Positions 19,116 through 30,236 are shown, numbered from the stretch's first letter. The stretch: 64,000 nt of DNA from Lepidodermella squamata (GCA_047495785.1 JBLDXI010000048.1:1116001-1180000); one strand, 5' to 3'. Notes: generated from the sequence alone by a model not told the origin. Numbers and translations: made by a program.

Positions 19116-21339
19116 AAATGCCTGTTGTGATTTTCAAGAATTCTTGCGTATTCATTTCCCAAGCTGCGATCATGGGAGTGTTAGTGAGAATGAGCGTTTC
19201 TTAAAATCGCGTATTTTTGGATCCGATAAATGATGATGCCATTGAATCAAGATTTATTTATCGATTCATTGCTTCCTTTTTTTCAAATCATGCAAAAAAT
19301 GCATACCAACGGTACCCTCTAATTGATCAATTGTTCTAATAAATGCTATTGAATTTCAAGGTTGCTATTTTAGATGAAATTACAACACGTAACTTGTCTC
19401 AATTTTTCTAGGTATTTTTGAAAGGCGATTAAATAACAAAATCGAAGTGCAATTGACTACGCTTTTGGAACCCCGTTTTTCTTTTACATAAATCGAAAAC
19501 TAGTCATCTGGCATTTCCCTAATGTTTTCAGCTTGAATTTAATGAAAAAAAGTATTTATGAAAGTTAATGTTGTCATACATAAATATGTATGAAAGTTGG
19601 CACCCTAACAAAATTTCACCGTGGTGATCCCGAAAATCGGACTTGTATCAATTTGATTGATATCTCACGGTCAAAATACAATGGTATTTATTACCATAAA
19701 CATAAACGAAGTTTTTAAGTATTGTTCTTAAAATGCGAGAATTTCTCGGGTATTCCCAATCGATGAAAACAAGGTGGCCCGATTTTTTTTATCGCCGGTT
19801 TAACAATACGAGAGGACATGTGTGATCGACAGCTGATAAAAAATATGCTATCGCCCGACCCAATGTTCACTGGTGCGCGCGCTATATTGTTCAAACGTCG
19901 AGCGCGCATGGCATTAGTGCGCGCGCCAGTGGAAGCCGGTGAGTTTTCATAGTGCTAAATGATTACGTGCGCGCCATTGGTCGAATTCAACTGTAGGCGG
20001 GAAGCGCGCTAATGCCAGTGCGAAACAAAACATCCGGCGATATATCGCGTTCGCGCGCAAGTCTAACCACGTGCCCCGTCTCATTTGCTTGCACAACAAT
20101 TAATGTTGCGCCTTCCACGTGCTATTTCTGTCGGTATTTAATTCTTTCATTTAGTTTCGGATTAAAAGCCGCCCAATTTTTTAGAAGAGAGCAATTGTCC
20201 TCGAAAGATATTTTGTGTTGATCTAAGATGCGCCCTTCAACGCTTACGCTAATACCGCATTTGTTATTGTTTTGTCTCGCTTTGTTCGCTGAGACGCGGA
20301 ATGCGACAGTATCAACGTGGGTCACGGATAGTTTTCTTCTGTTTTAGCCTTGTTTAGGTTCGTGAAATCGCGCGCGTGATTTTGTTTGCTTTCCCTCCAA
20401 TTTGTAGAGCATGACTACAATACCGGTGATATTCACAATCCTAAATACTTAATCAAGTTTAATAAATAATATGAAACTTTTGGAGAAATTTTCCATTTTA
20501 GATTTTTCCTATCGATTTAACGTCGATATTATTGAATTTATATTGATCCACATTTGTCAGTTTTAGACGAGCATTATTAAGGTGAATAATTTGCAAACGT
20601 TTCCCGTGCATATTTTCCGCTCGTGTTGGGCCGCGCTACATCTAAAAAAAGTACGATTCACTTTTTTACCGCCATGGAAGCGATATTTCTGCGAGACATT
20701 TCCACGCTGCTTCATGTTGATTTCATGCCTGGTCTTTTTATTAGGCTTTATGCGCCAGTTTTACTGCAAGAGCTTCAACATTTTGACTTGGGTCGGGCAA
20801 TTTTACACGGATTTTTGCCACCGGACGAGCGCGTGAACAATGTTAAATCCCAGTTTTTAATTCGATATCACAGCGAACACTAAAACAAACCATGTGCGGT
20901 AAAATGTGGCTCTATCTCGAGCAAAATTGCATCTAGTGCCTCATAGCCCTGTGATAAAACGGCCGCGCCCAAGACTTGAGTTAGGAAGCGCACTGCGTCG
21001 TTTCACAGTGATACATTTGACACCTCGCGAGAGTTGTGAGTGCGGGCCGGAAAACAGACAGCGATAGAGCTCAATTCGGAAACAGGAAAGCTAAATTCTG
21101 GTTATTCTGCTTTATTTGGCTAAGCTTTTATCATCAGCGAGCGCGCCTTCATTAGTTGTCAAAGGGTGACGGCAAAATTTATATTAAAATTCTTGCGACA
21201 AAAGAAAATTGACCGTTTGTCGGTAAATACTTACTGGGGCCAGGCTAGTACTATCGCGATTTGGTCATTTCCGGGCCCTGATCGTAAACAGGCTTTTGTT
21301 TTATTTATTTAGGCGTCTTTACATTGCTAATTTTGACGT
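19116..21339. other. 2.2-kb intergenic stretch with GCGC palindromes
   Basis: No gene is supported. The stretch holds AT-rich sequence and, at 19866-19934, an imperfect palindrome (CACTGGTGCGCGCGCT against AGTGCGCGCGCCAGTG). Further GCGCGC clusters run to about 20060. An 86-codon frame at 20623-20883 has no family I recognise and starts at an unsupported codon. An AATTTATTTAGG acceptor-like site lies shortly before SB10. Confidence 0.4.
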
Positions 21340-22629
21340 ATGAAAGAAGAAAGTCTCGGCGTGAAGATATTGGGCAAACTCGGTTGCAGTCAAGCTGAAC
21401 ATTTCTGCGCATTTTGCAATGGCACCTGTTTCCTAGCAAAACCGAAATTCCACTCGGCATTGAGCGACGGCGTTTTATCCTGCCTAGATCCGAGCGGTCT
21501 CTGCGTTGAAATCACGATCGATGGCGCTGAGAAATCGAATTTCCGAAAATGCCTCTTCGAAAATGTCATGCAAACCATGTCTGTGAAAGCCGATGTTCTC
21601 ATTCTCGGAGTTTATCCTCATTTTACGGAAGAAACAATACTGGCGAAAAGGGACGATTTTGCTGTGAAATTAGCGAAAGATTTGTTATTCAAAGCGATTA
21701 ATATTAACGCGCCGACTCCGATTCTTTCATTTCTCGCCTGCCTTTTTTTCAAACAAGGCGATTTTGAAATGTTGACATTTCTCCTCGCTCAAGTTGGCTG
21801 TCACCTACCGAAATGTCTACTCATGAAAATGAGCCTCCAAGCTTTGCGCAAAAAGAATGATGTTACGCCTGATTGGACTTATCAAGCTTTTTCGAATTGC
21901 GGAACTTTTTCTCTGAAGGAATCTTCTCTGGCCAAAATGCGGAAAAGTAAAAAATTCGTGGCTATGGCCAGTTTTCTTACGGAATATGTGAAATCTTGCT
22001 GCGAGGTTGTTGAAGCTAGTAGCTGTAATGCGTCCAAATTCAGAAAAATTGTTGGAATTCTGGTGGATTTGATTCCAAAAATTCATAATAATCTGATCAG
22101 CATCATGGAGTCTCTTTCCTCGCCCTCATCGCTTTCGACGCTGGTGCAACGTTTATTTTTCCATGAAATGATGCGGAAATATTACGACCTGCAGATTGAT
22201 TTTATCGATGCTGCGAAATGCTATGAAAATAAGGCGCTACTCTTTCATGTAATCAAATCCGGTCGAAATTTGACGTTTTTCCGCCTGATTCAAGCCGGTT
22301 ATTCTCTTAGTTTGAAGGACAACCGAATTTTCTATTGCCAAATATTGAAATTGGGCACCAGCAGGCTTTTCGCTGCGGCTTTCATCGAGCTGTGCCCGAC
22401 TTCTGAAGCTTTATCTATCCCGTATTTAAAGAAATTGAAGCGAGGCAATCCGTCGAGCTTGTCTTCGCTTTGCCGTCGGACGATTCTTCGCAATCTCCCG
22501 AAAGGCTTGCGACCAAGAAAGAGCGCGATTGATCGGCTCGAACTGCCGAAAATTCTAGCGGATTTTCTTATGCTGCAAGACATCGCCTGGGTCAACCCGG
22601 ATTTTCCGATTGGAATTCATAATTTATAA
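21340..22629 (+). CDS. SB10: SOCS-box family protein
   Basis: Single-exon gene of 429 residues; ATG 21340 is about 28 bases after a TTATTTAG acceptor-like site. Cys23/Cys26/Cys30 (FCAFCNGTCFLA) form the N-terminal motif. The conserved mid-segment ILSFLACLFFKQGDFEML, followed by HLPKCLLMKMSLQAL, is shared with SB4-SB9. The ankyrin-like helix is LTFFRLIQAGYSLS. The SOCS box reads SSLSSLCRRTILRNLPKG and LPKILADFLMLQDI, a very good match to the BC-box pattern. A 14-residue tail follows. It probably acts as an intracellular ligase receptor. No decay is seen. Confidence 0.87.
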   Translation: MKEESLGVKILGKLGCSQAEHFCAFCNGTCFLAKPKFHSALSDGVLSCLDPSGLCVEITIDGAEKSNFRKCLFENVMQTMSVKADVLILGVYPHFTEETILAKRDDFAVKLAKDLLFKAININAPTPILSFLACLFFKQGDFEMLTFLLAQVGCHLPKCLLMKMSLQALRKKNDVTPDWTYQAFSNCGTFSLKESSLAKMRKSKKFVAMASFLTEYVKSCCEVVEASSCNASKFRKIVGILVDLIPKIHNNLISIMESLSSPSSLSTLVQRLFFHEMMRKYYDLQIDFIDAAKCYENKALLFHVIKSGRNLTFFRLIQAGYSLSLKDNRIFYCQILKLGTSRLFAAAFIELCPTSEALSIPYLKKLKRGNPSSLSSLCRRTILRNLPKGLRPRKSAIDRLELPKILADFLMLQDIAWVNPDFPIGIHNL

Positions 22630-23000
22630 CTACCTGGTTTTGTTGGTTCATTTGTTCTATGCCATTTCGCTGTTTTAAAATTAAAAATCGTTTTCTATGT
22701 TCCATCCAGTTCTTGGCTGCTACCGGTTCAATTGATACGTCTTGCTCGAATATTATTAGTGAAAAACTTGTTTTCTCAAATCTCTCGATACTTGTCTCTG
22801 AAATTAATGTTTTTATCGTAATTTTTTCAATTTTTTTATGACTAATTCTTGGAAAAATTGATGAATTCATTGGACTGTTTCAGCTCATCTGGAATTTGAA
22901 TCCGCGATTTTGTTACTAACAATGTAATAAAAACTAATTCGGCAGTTTTAACCTGGGTGATGTTAATGCTATATATCTTTTGGTAGATAAAAACCAAACT

Positions 23001-24254
23001 ATGATGGGATTCGAAGATTGGAAACATTATTGCCAATTTTGCGAAGAAACTTGTGTTCTCACAAAAAGCGGATTTTTAAGCGAATTGGTCCCCTACTTGG
23101 AATCTAAACTATCTGCGGAGGCGACAGTGGTATTGGCGAATCCAGCTTGCGGATGGAAATACCCGCCATCTATGGTTCTCCTCGACTTGCTCCTTACAAA
23201 AAGGGGCCAGGTAATTCACGTGGTCATTCTGCGGCGTTCTCTGTTGAAGGCCAGTTATCACTCGAGAATGACAAAGAATAAAAATGAAGCTGATGCATTG
23301 GTTTCTGGATTGAACGAGACTTTACTGACGCTTGATTCTTCTGGTCGACTTTCATTTCCTATCAAGGTGTTTCTAGCGCGACTTCTCATCCACGTCAAAA
23401 AATTCCATTGCTTGAAAGAATTCATTGATAGAAACATCACAGTTTTGCCCAAATGCCTGTTGCACGATACAATCTTTGAATTATTCGATGGCAATCACTT
23501 TTTCGAGCCGATAGAGTACTATCAAGTTTTTTCAAAGGCTGGAATGTTTAGTTTTGAGTCTGCTCTAACAAGGGGCAATTCGGTTGCTATCATTGCGTCA
23601 GCCGGGTTCCTCGGCCGTTTCCTAGAATTATGCAGTCGAAGTACTTTCATACTCTTCCTTACTCCCACATTTGTCTGTGAAGACGTGATCCGACGCAGGA
23701 GTGTGCAACAAATTCGCATTGTGACCGATTTGATTCCGAAGATTCCAACTGTTGTGAGGTCGCTGATTCCCGACTACGATGAAACTATTCACCGAACGCT
23801 GCTTCGCCGTCATGTCGATGAAGATCGCGACCTTGCGGCTGAGTTTATCGATGCTACGAAGGCTTACACTTACAAATGCACTGATATTTTACCCAAACTA
23901 ATTGCCTGCTTCAGGCAAAATGTCATATTGGTTTTACTGCAAGCAGGATTCAGTATTACGGCTAAGTCGATTTCTGTTATCGATATAGATCCACGTGATA
24001 CGTGGTTCTCGTTTGTGGCTGACCAGCTTTGCCGTGAATATTCACAGACGCACGTCTTGAGCCTTACATCGCGTTGCCGCCAGGTTATCCTCGCCCATCT
24101 TCCGAAAGGCCATTCGAACCGGAAAAAAGCCATCAAATCGCTTGGGATTCCTGATATCCCGAGCGATTTTCTTAACCTTCAAGATATTGCAGACTTGCAC
24201 CGAAATTCGCCACAAATTACAACACCCCATTGCATCGGGCTGGCATATTTTTGA
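23001..24254 (+). CDS. SB11: SOCS-box family protein, subfamily 4
   Basis: Single-exon gene of 417 residues starting at ATG 23001 (or the adjacent ATG 23004); a TGGTAG acceptor-like site is 15 bases upstream. Cys11/Cys14/Cys18 (YCQFCEETCVLT) form the N-terminal motif. The middle contains VIHVVILRRS and the conserved PKCLLHDTIFELF segment. The ankyrin-like segment is VILVLLQAGFSIT. The SOCS-like end is LSLTSRCRQVILAHLPKG with GIPDIPSDFLNLQDI, where the usual hydrophobic after LPxx is replaced by Pro. A possible polyadenylation signal is AATAAAATAAATG at about 24310. It is closest to SB13. Confidence 0.85.
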   Translation: MMGFEDWKHYCQFCEETCVLTKSGFLSELVPYLESKLSAEATVVLANPACGWKYPPSMVLLDLLLTKRGQVIHVVILRRSLLKASYHSRMTKNKNEADALVSGLNETLLTLDSSGRLSFPIKVFLARLLIHVKKFHCLKEFIDRNITVLPKCLLHDTIFELFDGNHFFEPIEYYQVFSKAGMFSFESALTRGNSVAIIASAGFLGRFLELCSRSTFILFLTPTFVCEDVIRRRSVQQIRIVTDLIPKIPTVVRSLIPDYDETIHRTLLRRHVDEDRDLAAEFIDATKAYTYKCTDILPKLIACFRQNVILVLLQAGFSITAKSISVIDIDPRDTWFSFVADQLCREYSQTHVLSLTSRCRQVILAHLPKGHSNRKKAIKSLGIPDIPSDFLNLQDIADLHRNSPQITTPHCIGLAYF

Positions 24255-24487
24255 TTGAACATTGAATTCAATGTGACTGACCGGAAATATGAAGAAATCA
24301 GGTGTAAACAATAAAATAAATGTTGAATTTGAAAGCCAGTGAGAGCCTAGCTCTGCTTTTTTCCTCCCTAGATTTCTTATCAATTGCCTAATTAGTATAA
24401 TGTGCGCGAGTTTTGTGGTGGGAAGAAGTATGATAGTACTGACCAGGGCCAGTCAGCATCACCGAGTTGCCGGAGCATCTAGAAGAA

Positions 24488-24684
24488 GATATCGTTAACG
24501 ACGCGCTAAAACAACCACTAAGATGACTCATTCGATCGTACTTTTAGTCGCCTAGCGTAATGTAATGTAATGTAACGTACGTTAGGCCTTTTGAGCACCG
24601 ATTTTTTCATCTATCGAACGTACTTTCCTCGTAAAATCTATAAATAGTAAAGTGGTTGTTTTGGCGCGTCGCTAACGATATTAC
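24488..24684. mobile_element. Foldback element or MITE (~200 bp)
   Basis: The left arm GATATCGTTAACGACGCGCT, then AAAACAACCACT, pairs with the right arm AGTGGTTGTTTTGGCGCG, then TCGCTAACGATATTA. A second pairing, TTCGATCGTACTTTT with its partner CGAACGTACTTTCC, lies inside, along with a TAATG pentamer repeat near 24560. There is no coding frame. The rest of 24255-24965 shows nothing further. Confidence 0.55.
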
Positions 24685-24965
24685 GTTAACGTTGGAAGGC
24701 CGTGTGAAACGACTTTGTCCATCCTGAAAATGTATTATTTATCAAACAATTTGAGGTTGAATTTCCCAATTGAAATGTATTGCGATATGTGGAATTATGG
24801 CAGCCTAATTGTTGCGTTTCTTGTTCAGCTATTTTTCTAGCTATATATCAAGAAAGCTATTTCCTGCTGGAATTCATGCCGTTTATTTTTCTCCTTAAAT
24901 CCTTCCTTAAATCGTTTGATAGGTATTTTTGTTTATTACTTCTGATTTAAATGCAGTGTTAACGA

Positions 24966-26150
24966 ATGGATGGGAATGAAGTTCCGGAATTCGACACGGA
25001 ATTTGCGAAGAAGATATGCAGCAACCTAGAAGACCTGCTAGTTCAATACACCCATGAGAAATATTGGGTTATTCTCGTCGAACACTTTGACGATTCGGAA
25101 TATGATAATGCCAGGGTTGTTCTTGACCTGGACATGGAAAATTTGGGCCTCCCTATTATTGTTAAAATAATGCGCCCTTCTACTCCTGAAGAGCCTTGCG
25201 ACTTCGAGAAGATGGAAGAAGAAGGGGAATTGATGACTGCTCAATTAAGTGAGACTTTATTGGCACTTGATGGTCAGCTTCCTGTCACCCTAATGGTGCT
25301 TTTAGCGCGAATCTTGTATCTACGCGATGCCGTGCACATGCGATCGCTGATTGAGAAAAACGGCGCGATTTTACCAAAAATTGTCTTCTGGGAAGCTTTC
25401 TATTTCGTGTTTGTGTCAGATGTCGAACCGATGGCTACTTATCAAGCTTTTTCTAAGTTGGGCTTTTTCAGCTTTGATTCTGTTGTAAAAAGTAACAATC
25501 ACGACGAAATCAGCGCTATGGCCAGGTATATGGAGCTGTTTTGCTGGGGATGCGCTCGATTCTCGGGTTCATTTCCTTTCTTTTTACTTGATTTGAAATT
25601 GGATGATCGGTCGCTTGAATATATTCGTGTTAAGAGAACTGAAGTTTTGTTAGATTTGATACCGCGAATTCCCCCCGCTGTTTTAACTTCAATGGAAGAG
25701 AGAAGATTCGACGTAACTTTGCTTCATGTGCTGATAGAATGGGACACGTTGAAACATGAGCAACTCATCGCAAATTTCATTGACATTTCAAAGGCTTACA
25801 TTTACGAGACAGTTCTTGTTAACACCGTGAGGCTGGGTGAAGGCGCCGTAACTTTGATGCTACTTCGAGCTGGATGTCCTCTTTCGCTTAACCTCTGCCT
25901 GTCTGCTTTAAAGGAAGGAAGCTATTCTCTATCTTGGACTTTCGCAGCGTTTCTGCAGTTATGCCCGGAGTTTTCGCTTTACCATGGATGGTACTGCACG
26001 CTGAGTCTGACGTCGCTCTGTCGGCAGACCATCCTTGCTCGCCTCCCAATGGGCATTTCTATGCGCCGGAACGCGATAAATCAACTAGGTTTACCGGAAA
26101 TGTTGACGGATTTTCTCAACCTGGGAGATATTGCTGAACTGCTGTTGTAG
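24966..26150 (+). CDS. SB12: SOCS-box family protein lacking the N-terminal Cys motif
   Basis: Gene of 394 residues from ATG 24966, after a TTTAAATGCAG acceptor-like site at about 24956. Unlike its neighbours it has no C-x2-C-x3-C motif. The first residues (MDGNEVPEFDTEFAKKICSN) begin at what would be the helix after the motif. I see no upstream exon encoding the motif, though one cannot be excluded. The middle has PVTLMVLLARILYL and the ankyrin-like VTLMLLRAGCPLS. The SOCS box is LSLTSLCRQTILARLPMG with GLPEMLTDFLNLGDI, close to consensus. It ends directly after ELLL. An AATAAAAAACG polyadenylation-like signal is at about 26231. Confidence 0.82.
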   Translation: MDGNEVPEFDTEFAKKICSNLEDLLVQYTHEKYWVILVEHFDDSEYDNARVVLDLDMENLGLPIIVKIMRPSTPEEPCDFEKMEEEGELMTAQLSETLLALDGQLPVTLMVLLARILYLRDAVHMRSLIEKNGAILPKIVFWEAFYFVFVSDVEPMATYQAFSKLGFFSFDSVVKSNNHDEISAMARYMELFCWGCARFSGSFPFFLLDLKLDDRSLEYIRVKRTEVLLDLIPRIPPAVLTSMEERRFDVTLLHVLIEWDTLKHEQLIANFIDISKAYIYETVLVNTVRLGEGAVTLMLLRAGCPLSLNLCLSALKEGSYSLSWTFAAFLQLCPEFSLYHGWYCTLSLTSLCRQTILARLPMGISMRRNAINQLGLPEMLTDFLNLGDIAELLL

Positions 26151-26428
26151 CATAAACCTGAGCAATCTATGCATGTCTTGAAACTTTCGCCTTTGTTTTC
26201 GATGTTAGCAAAATTACTCTTATTAGCATGTAATAAAAAACGATAGGATTTCATCTCTTATTTGACAATATCCTTTTGTTTATTTGCATGCTAGATATTG
26301 TTAGATAATATCTCTTTTGATGTAGAATTAAGTATGAAATTTGGAAGCATTATTGCCAGTATTGCGACAAAGCATGCATTCTGGGAAGAGGAAGATTTTC
26401 AAACGAATTGGTGGCCAGCCTAAAAGCC

Positions 26429-27592
26429 ATGCTACCTGAGGAAACTGTATCCGTGGAGCTCAGCAATTTAATTAGCTGCGATAGATTGTACAAGATGGTG
26501 CTCGCCCTCGAGTTGACAGCGAAAGGACGTGTTACCCACGTGGTCATTTTTCAGCGACTTTCTTCCCCGAAGATTCCTTTCGTTTCCTCGATGACTCGCT
26601 TCGACACAGACGAGAGTGAAGAAGAAGTAGATGATATTGTTCATTTGTTGGACAAGAAATTGTCAGCTTTAGACTCTGAAGACAAACTGTCACTACCTCT
26701 GATGGTTTTCCGAGCAAGGCTTCTCATCCATCGCAAACCTTTCAAAGAATTGCGGTCATTTATCGACAAAAACCGCCAAATTTTTCCGAAATGCTTTTTG
26801 GAGGAATTGGCTGTCGATTTATTCCGAAGTGATTCTGACTTAGAGCCAATGGCAAGCTATCAACTCTTTTTAAGGTCTGGAACTTTCGATTTCGAAGCTG
26901 CCATAGCCAGAAAATCCCGAGCCGCCACGATTGCATCAGCTCTGTCCGTCGGACGTTTCATCGAGTCGTGCGCTCATTTGAACACGTTGAAAACTTGCGA
27001 CGAGATGCGACGGAGAAACCGCACTGAAACCATCCAGATTTTGACGGATCTGATTGCTCGAATTCCAAACGGCGTGATGAAACTTGCTGGTGAAACTATG
27101 TATGCTGTGCTATCTCGTCGACTGTTCAAAAAAGATGTTGACCTCGCTGTCGAATTCTGCGACGTCTTGAAGTCTTACACTTACGATCATATACTGTCAG
27201 AAGCAATCTCCGAGGATAGAAAAGCCTTCGCCTTAATGCTGCTGCGAGCTGGTAGTTCTCTCACAGCTAGTTCCAGCTCTCAGATCCTGGCCGATGTTTC
27301 AGCCAAGCAGTCGGCTGAGGACTCCTGCTGGCGTATTTTTGCTGTTGAACAGCTTTTCCGGGGAAGTTCCATCTCAACGGGGACATTTTCATCTGTGAGT
27401 CTTGTGCCTCTATGTCGTCGAAGTATTCTCGCTCAGCTTCCAAGGGGTTTCTCGGTCCGACAGCTGGCAATCAAAATGTTGGGCTTGCCCGATGTACTGA
27501 CAAGTTATCTCAACCTTGAAGATATCGAAGAGCTGCAGCGAAGCCTGGAAACTGCTGGGATATCTGATGACGAAATCGAATATGACTGTTAG
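26429..27592 (+). CDS. SB13: SOCS-box family protein, 5' end damaged or spliced
   Basis: The frame is open from a stop at 26318-26320 to 27592 and encodes the family throughout, including an N-terminal WKHYCQYCDKACIL motif at 26342-26383. There is no in-frame ATG before that motif. The ATG at 26334, which corresponds to SB11's start, is one frame off and soon meets a stop. Either one base was lost or gained near 26337, or an upstream exon joins at TGTAG/AATTAAG (26324). Otherwise translation starts at ATG 26429 and gives 387 residues without the motif. The SOCS box is intact (VSLVPLCRRSILAQLPRG; GLPDVLTSYLNLEDI). The ankyrin-like helix is FALMLLRAGSSLT. It is closest to SB11. Confidence 0.75.
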   Translation: MLPEETVSVELSNLISCDRLYKMVLALELTAKGRVTHVVIFQRLSSPKIPFVSSMTRFDTDESEEEVDDIVHLLDKKLSALDSEDKLSLPLMVFRARLLIHRKPFKELRSFIDKNRQIFPKCFLEELAVDLFRSDSDLEPMASYQLFLRSGTFDFEAAIARKSRAATIASALSVGRFIESCAHLNTLKTCDEMRRRNRTETIQILTDLIARIPNGVMKLAGETMYAVLSRRLFKKDVDLAVEFCDVLKSYTYDHILSEAISEDRKAFALMLLRAGSSLTASSSSQILADVSAKQSAEDSCWRIFAVEQLFRGSSISTGTFSSVSLVPLCRRSILAQLPRGFSVRQLAIKMLGLPDVLTSYLNLEDIEELQRSLETAGISDDEIEYDC

Positions 27593-27729
27593 TAAGTGAA
27601 AAGTGGCTAATTCGAATTTTAGCTTTCAATTTGCTATATGTGAGTTATGAGGGAATCAGATTACGAAAGAAACAAATTCACGATGAAGGTGTTACTTTTT
27701 CTGTTTCTTTTTTTCGATAGATTTTTTCT

Positions 27730-29100
27730 ATGTTAAATACCATGTTGTTTACTTTTGATGTTGAAAAATGGCATGTCGATTGTGATTTTTGCGATGCTCT
27801 CTGCGCCAAAATTTCCGATTTGTATCTGCATGAAATGCCTTATGAACTGTCTCGAGTTGTTAAGCTGCTGTATCCACCATTCAGCCGCAATCTTCACGTT
27901 ATTTATGGCGAGATTTCTAAGGAAAATTCAGCCGACAGTCTCGTTCTAACAACGTTGTCGCCCCTGATTTCAGAAAAATGCGTTCGCATTGTCATTCCAT
28001 GCCGTGATTTTGGAGTCTTTAAAACTCAGCTCAAATCAAAAGAGTTGGCTAAAATTGGCGAAATGGTCGAGAAAGCCCTTTCTTCTAAGCTAATTCACCG
28101 CATTTTGAAGCTGAAATGTTTCGACTCACTTACTTTCGTTTGCTTTCATTTGTGCTTGAAATTGAAGGATTTTGATAGTTTACGCTCGATCGTTCCTTTG
28201 ATCGAAAATACTGCGCCAAAATGTCTGCTGTTCAAGGTTTTCCAAACAGTATTTGACTACGAATCAGGGGATAAGTGGCCGCTCTTAACTTACCGAGCTT
28301 TCAGCCAACAAATTCGAACAGAGTTCAACAAAATTATTCCGAGGTCTTTCTATGAAAACGATTTTCTGGGACGTCGCAAATGGCGTACGAGTTTTGGCGA
28401 GGGTATTTCTCGCTTGATTTCAAGCCTTGGGTTGGAGTTCCATTCTATCAAAAGCGATTGCTTCGTTGATATTCAACGTTTCTACGTTCTTATCGATGTT
28501 CTCAATCAGGTGAAGTCCTACGTGAACCTGGCGCCTTATGTCGATAAAATTGAGCCTCAGTTGAAGTTCAGCTCGGCAATTTCTCTCCAATTGGCTCGGC
28601 GTTTTTTCGATGCGGCTCAGGCCTACCGCTACACTAAGGATTTGTTGACAATAAGTTATAACCCACGGGTTTTGTTGCTTTGCTTGCAATCAGGGTGTGA
28701 CATGAAGTTTTTGGATGGCAGGAAATTCTATACGCTCAGCTCTTACCCTGGGCTTTTCCCGTTCTTAGTTGAAATACTGCCGGATAGACGTGATTTGATG
28801 GTTCTTTATCCTGATGAAACTGAATCCCTTCTTCCCTTGAAATTGACCTCACTTTGCCGCAGAAATATTCTACGTTGCCTGCCGCCTGGTTGTCTTGCGA
28901 GGGTTCAAGCGATTCAATCCTTGTATCTGCCGGAGGATGTTGAACAATTTTTGATGCTTAGAGACATGTTTCGCGGAGTCCTGCGGACGGACGGACAGCG
29001 GGTGAGATATTTCAATCGAGCGCGTGCAACGAAGCGCCATAGCGATTTTGCAGTTTCACGACTTCCTTGCAACCAGCTAAACACCTCCCTTGGCTACTGA
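27730..29100 (+). CDS. SB14: divergent SOCS-box family protein
   Basis: Gene of 456 residues, the longest member. ATG 27730 follows a TTTTTCGATAG site by 9 bases, and it starts 138 bases after SB13 stops, an operon-like spacing. Cys18/Cys21/Cys25 (DCDFCDALCAK) form the N-terminal motif. The ankyrin-like segment is PRVLLLCLQSGCDMK. The SOCS box reads LKLTSLCRRNILRCLPPG with LPEDVEQFLMLRDM, where the Cul5-box-like part is altered. A ~50-residue basic tail rich in Arg follows, unlike other members. Sequence identity to neighbours is low, so this is an old branch of the family. Confidence 0.82.
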   Translation: MLNTMLFTFDVEKWHVDCDFCDALCAKISDLYLHEMPYELSRVVKLLYPPFSRNLHVIYGEISKENSADSLVLTTLSPLISEKCVRIVIPCRDFGVFKTQLKSKELAKIGEMVEKALSSKLIHRILKLKCFDSLTFVCFHLCLKLKDFDSLRSIVPLIENTAPKCLLFKVFQTVFDYESGDKWPLLTYRAFSQQIRTEFNKIIPRSFYENDFLGRRKWRTSFGEGISRLISSLGLEFHSIKSDCFVDIQRFYVLIDVLNQVKSYVNLAPYVDKIEPQLKFSSAISLQLARRFFDAAQAYRYTKDLLTISYNPRVLLLCLQSGCDMKFLDGRKFYTLSSYPGLFPFLVEILPDRRDLMVLYPDETESLLPLKLTSLCRRNILRCLPPGCLARVQAIQSLYLPEDVEQFLMLRDMFRGVLRTDGQRVRYFNRARATKRHSDFAVSRLPCNQLNTSLGY

Positions 29101-29934
29101 AAACACGTTGTTGGTGGATCGAAACTGGTGGCTAAAGAAATTATTTAAAACTTGAGTATTTAAAACAAGCCCACGGTTAACGTTGCCGAACATGTCGAAG
29201 TAATGATCTGACTGCAATTATTTTGTTGTGAAATCTGCGTTAGATTTGGTTTTCTATTGTAGATTATGCCGTAATAATTGAAGATTCCGAGTTTCTTGAA
29301 ACTCGCCTGTCATAATGTCATTATCAGTCTTATTTCATTAGACTGCCCGATAGTCGTTGAAATATTGCTGAATTTGTGATTTAACCGTCTATGACGAATT
29401 TTCTTTGAGAATGGTTTCAGCCTGCACTGTCAACAGATTCTGAGCTAGAAGTCTGCGTACAGCCGGCTCTGTCGACTGCCGAAGTGGCTACGAAAAACGT
29501 CCCGAAGTCATTGACAATACTTGCTGCTCCAGCTTTTGGGAATTTCTCTAATTTCAGCGATTTTGAATTGTTGCTTCCAGCTTCGAAAAACGGGAGTAGT
29601 TAAAAACGGATCCTCCGATCCCTGGTAGAGGGCGGTTCAAACAACGTTGAAGGTTCCAGTAAGATAACTAGCTATGGACTTAAATCGGAAGAACTAATGT
29701 GCAATTCCTTACACTGTGATCAATTTCTGTATAACTGCATTTCCTAGTAAGGGAGATAATTCAAAATATTATTTTTTTTTCGATTGGTGTAGTAACGATC
29801 ATGCTATTCTAACTTGTTTTAGCATTATAGTTATTGGATTGCATTAGAGTTTACCTATTTAAAGAATGAACTATCAGCCACCTGATAAACGAAGCTCATT
29901 GATTAAGGCGGAAAATGCATTGCGACAGGGAGAA

Positions 29935-30236
29935 CTATTTCAGCTCGGAGATGCAAAATTAACTGGCTTGCTCTCCATTTTATCAAGGCCGGGCTGAGAA
30001 TCAAGAAAAGATCTTCTGTGAAACTCGCCGTGCAGAAGGTTGTTGTCCTGCTAGGTGACGCTGAAGAAAACTTCGTTTTCTGGAAATATGTCCGTGAAAA
30101 CGATTCACCGATCAGCCTGATGTCGATCTGCAGGAAAGTTGTACTCAAACGGCTTCCGTTGGGTTTTTATGCCCGAAACCGCACGATTGAAGCTTTCGGC
30201 ATCCTGCGATCATTTCGGAAATCTGCGATCATTTGA
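29935..30236 (+). pseudogene. Relic of a SOCS-box family gene
   Basis: At about 30090-30200 the frame encodes DSPISLMSICRKVVLKRLPL, then GFYARNRTIEAFGIL, which is the family's BC-box and linker. The Cul5-box part is lost. Upstream, at about 29967, LLSILSRPG in another frame may be the ankyrin-like helix. No start or N-terminal motif remains. Bases 29101-29934 may hold further eroded pieces but nothing I can align confidently. Confidence 0.6.

Noticed and set aside
20623-20883. Possible short gene between SB9 and SB10
   Set aside because: 86 codons, unsupported start, no relatives in the window and no splice or signal features.
24410-24700. Hairpin after SB11 as a structured RNA or tRNA gene
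   Set aside because: The fold is a simple long inverted repeat with no A/B box or cloverleaf. A foldback element fits better.
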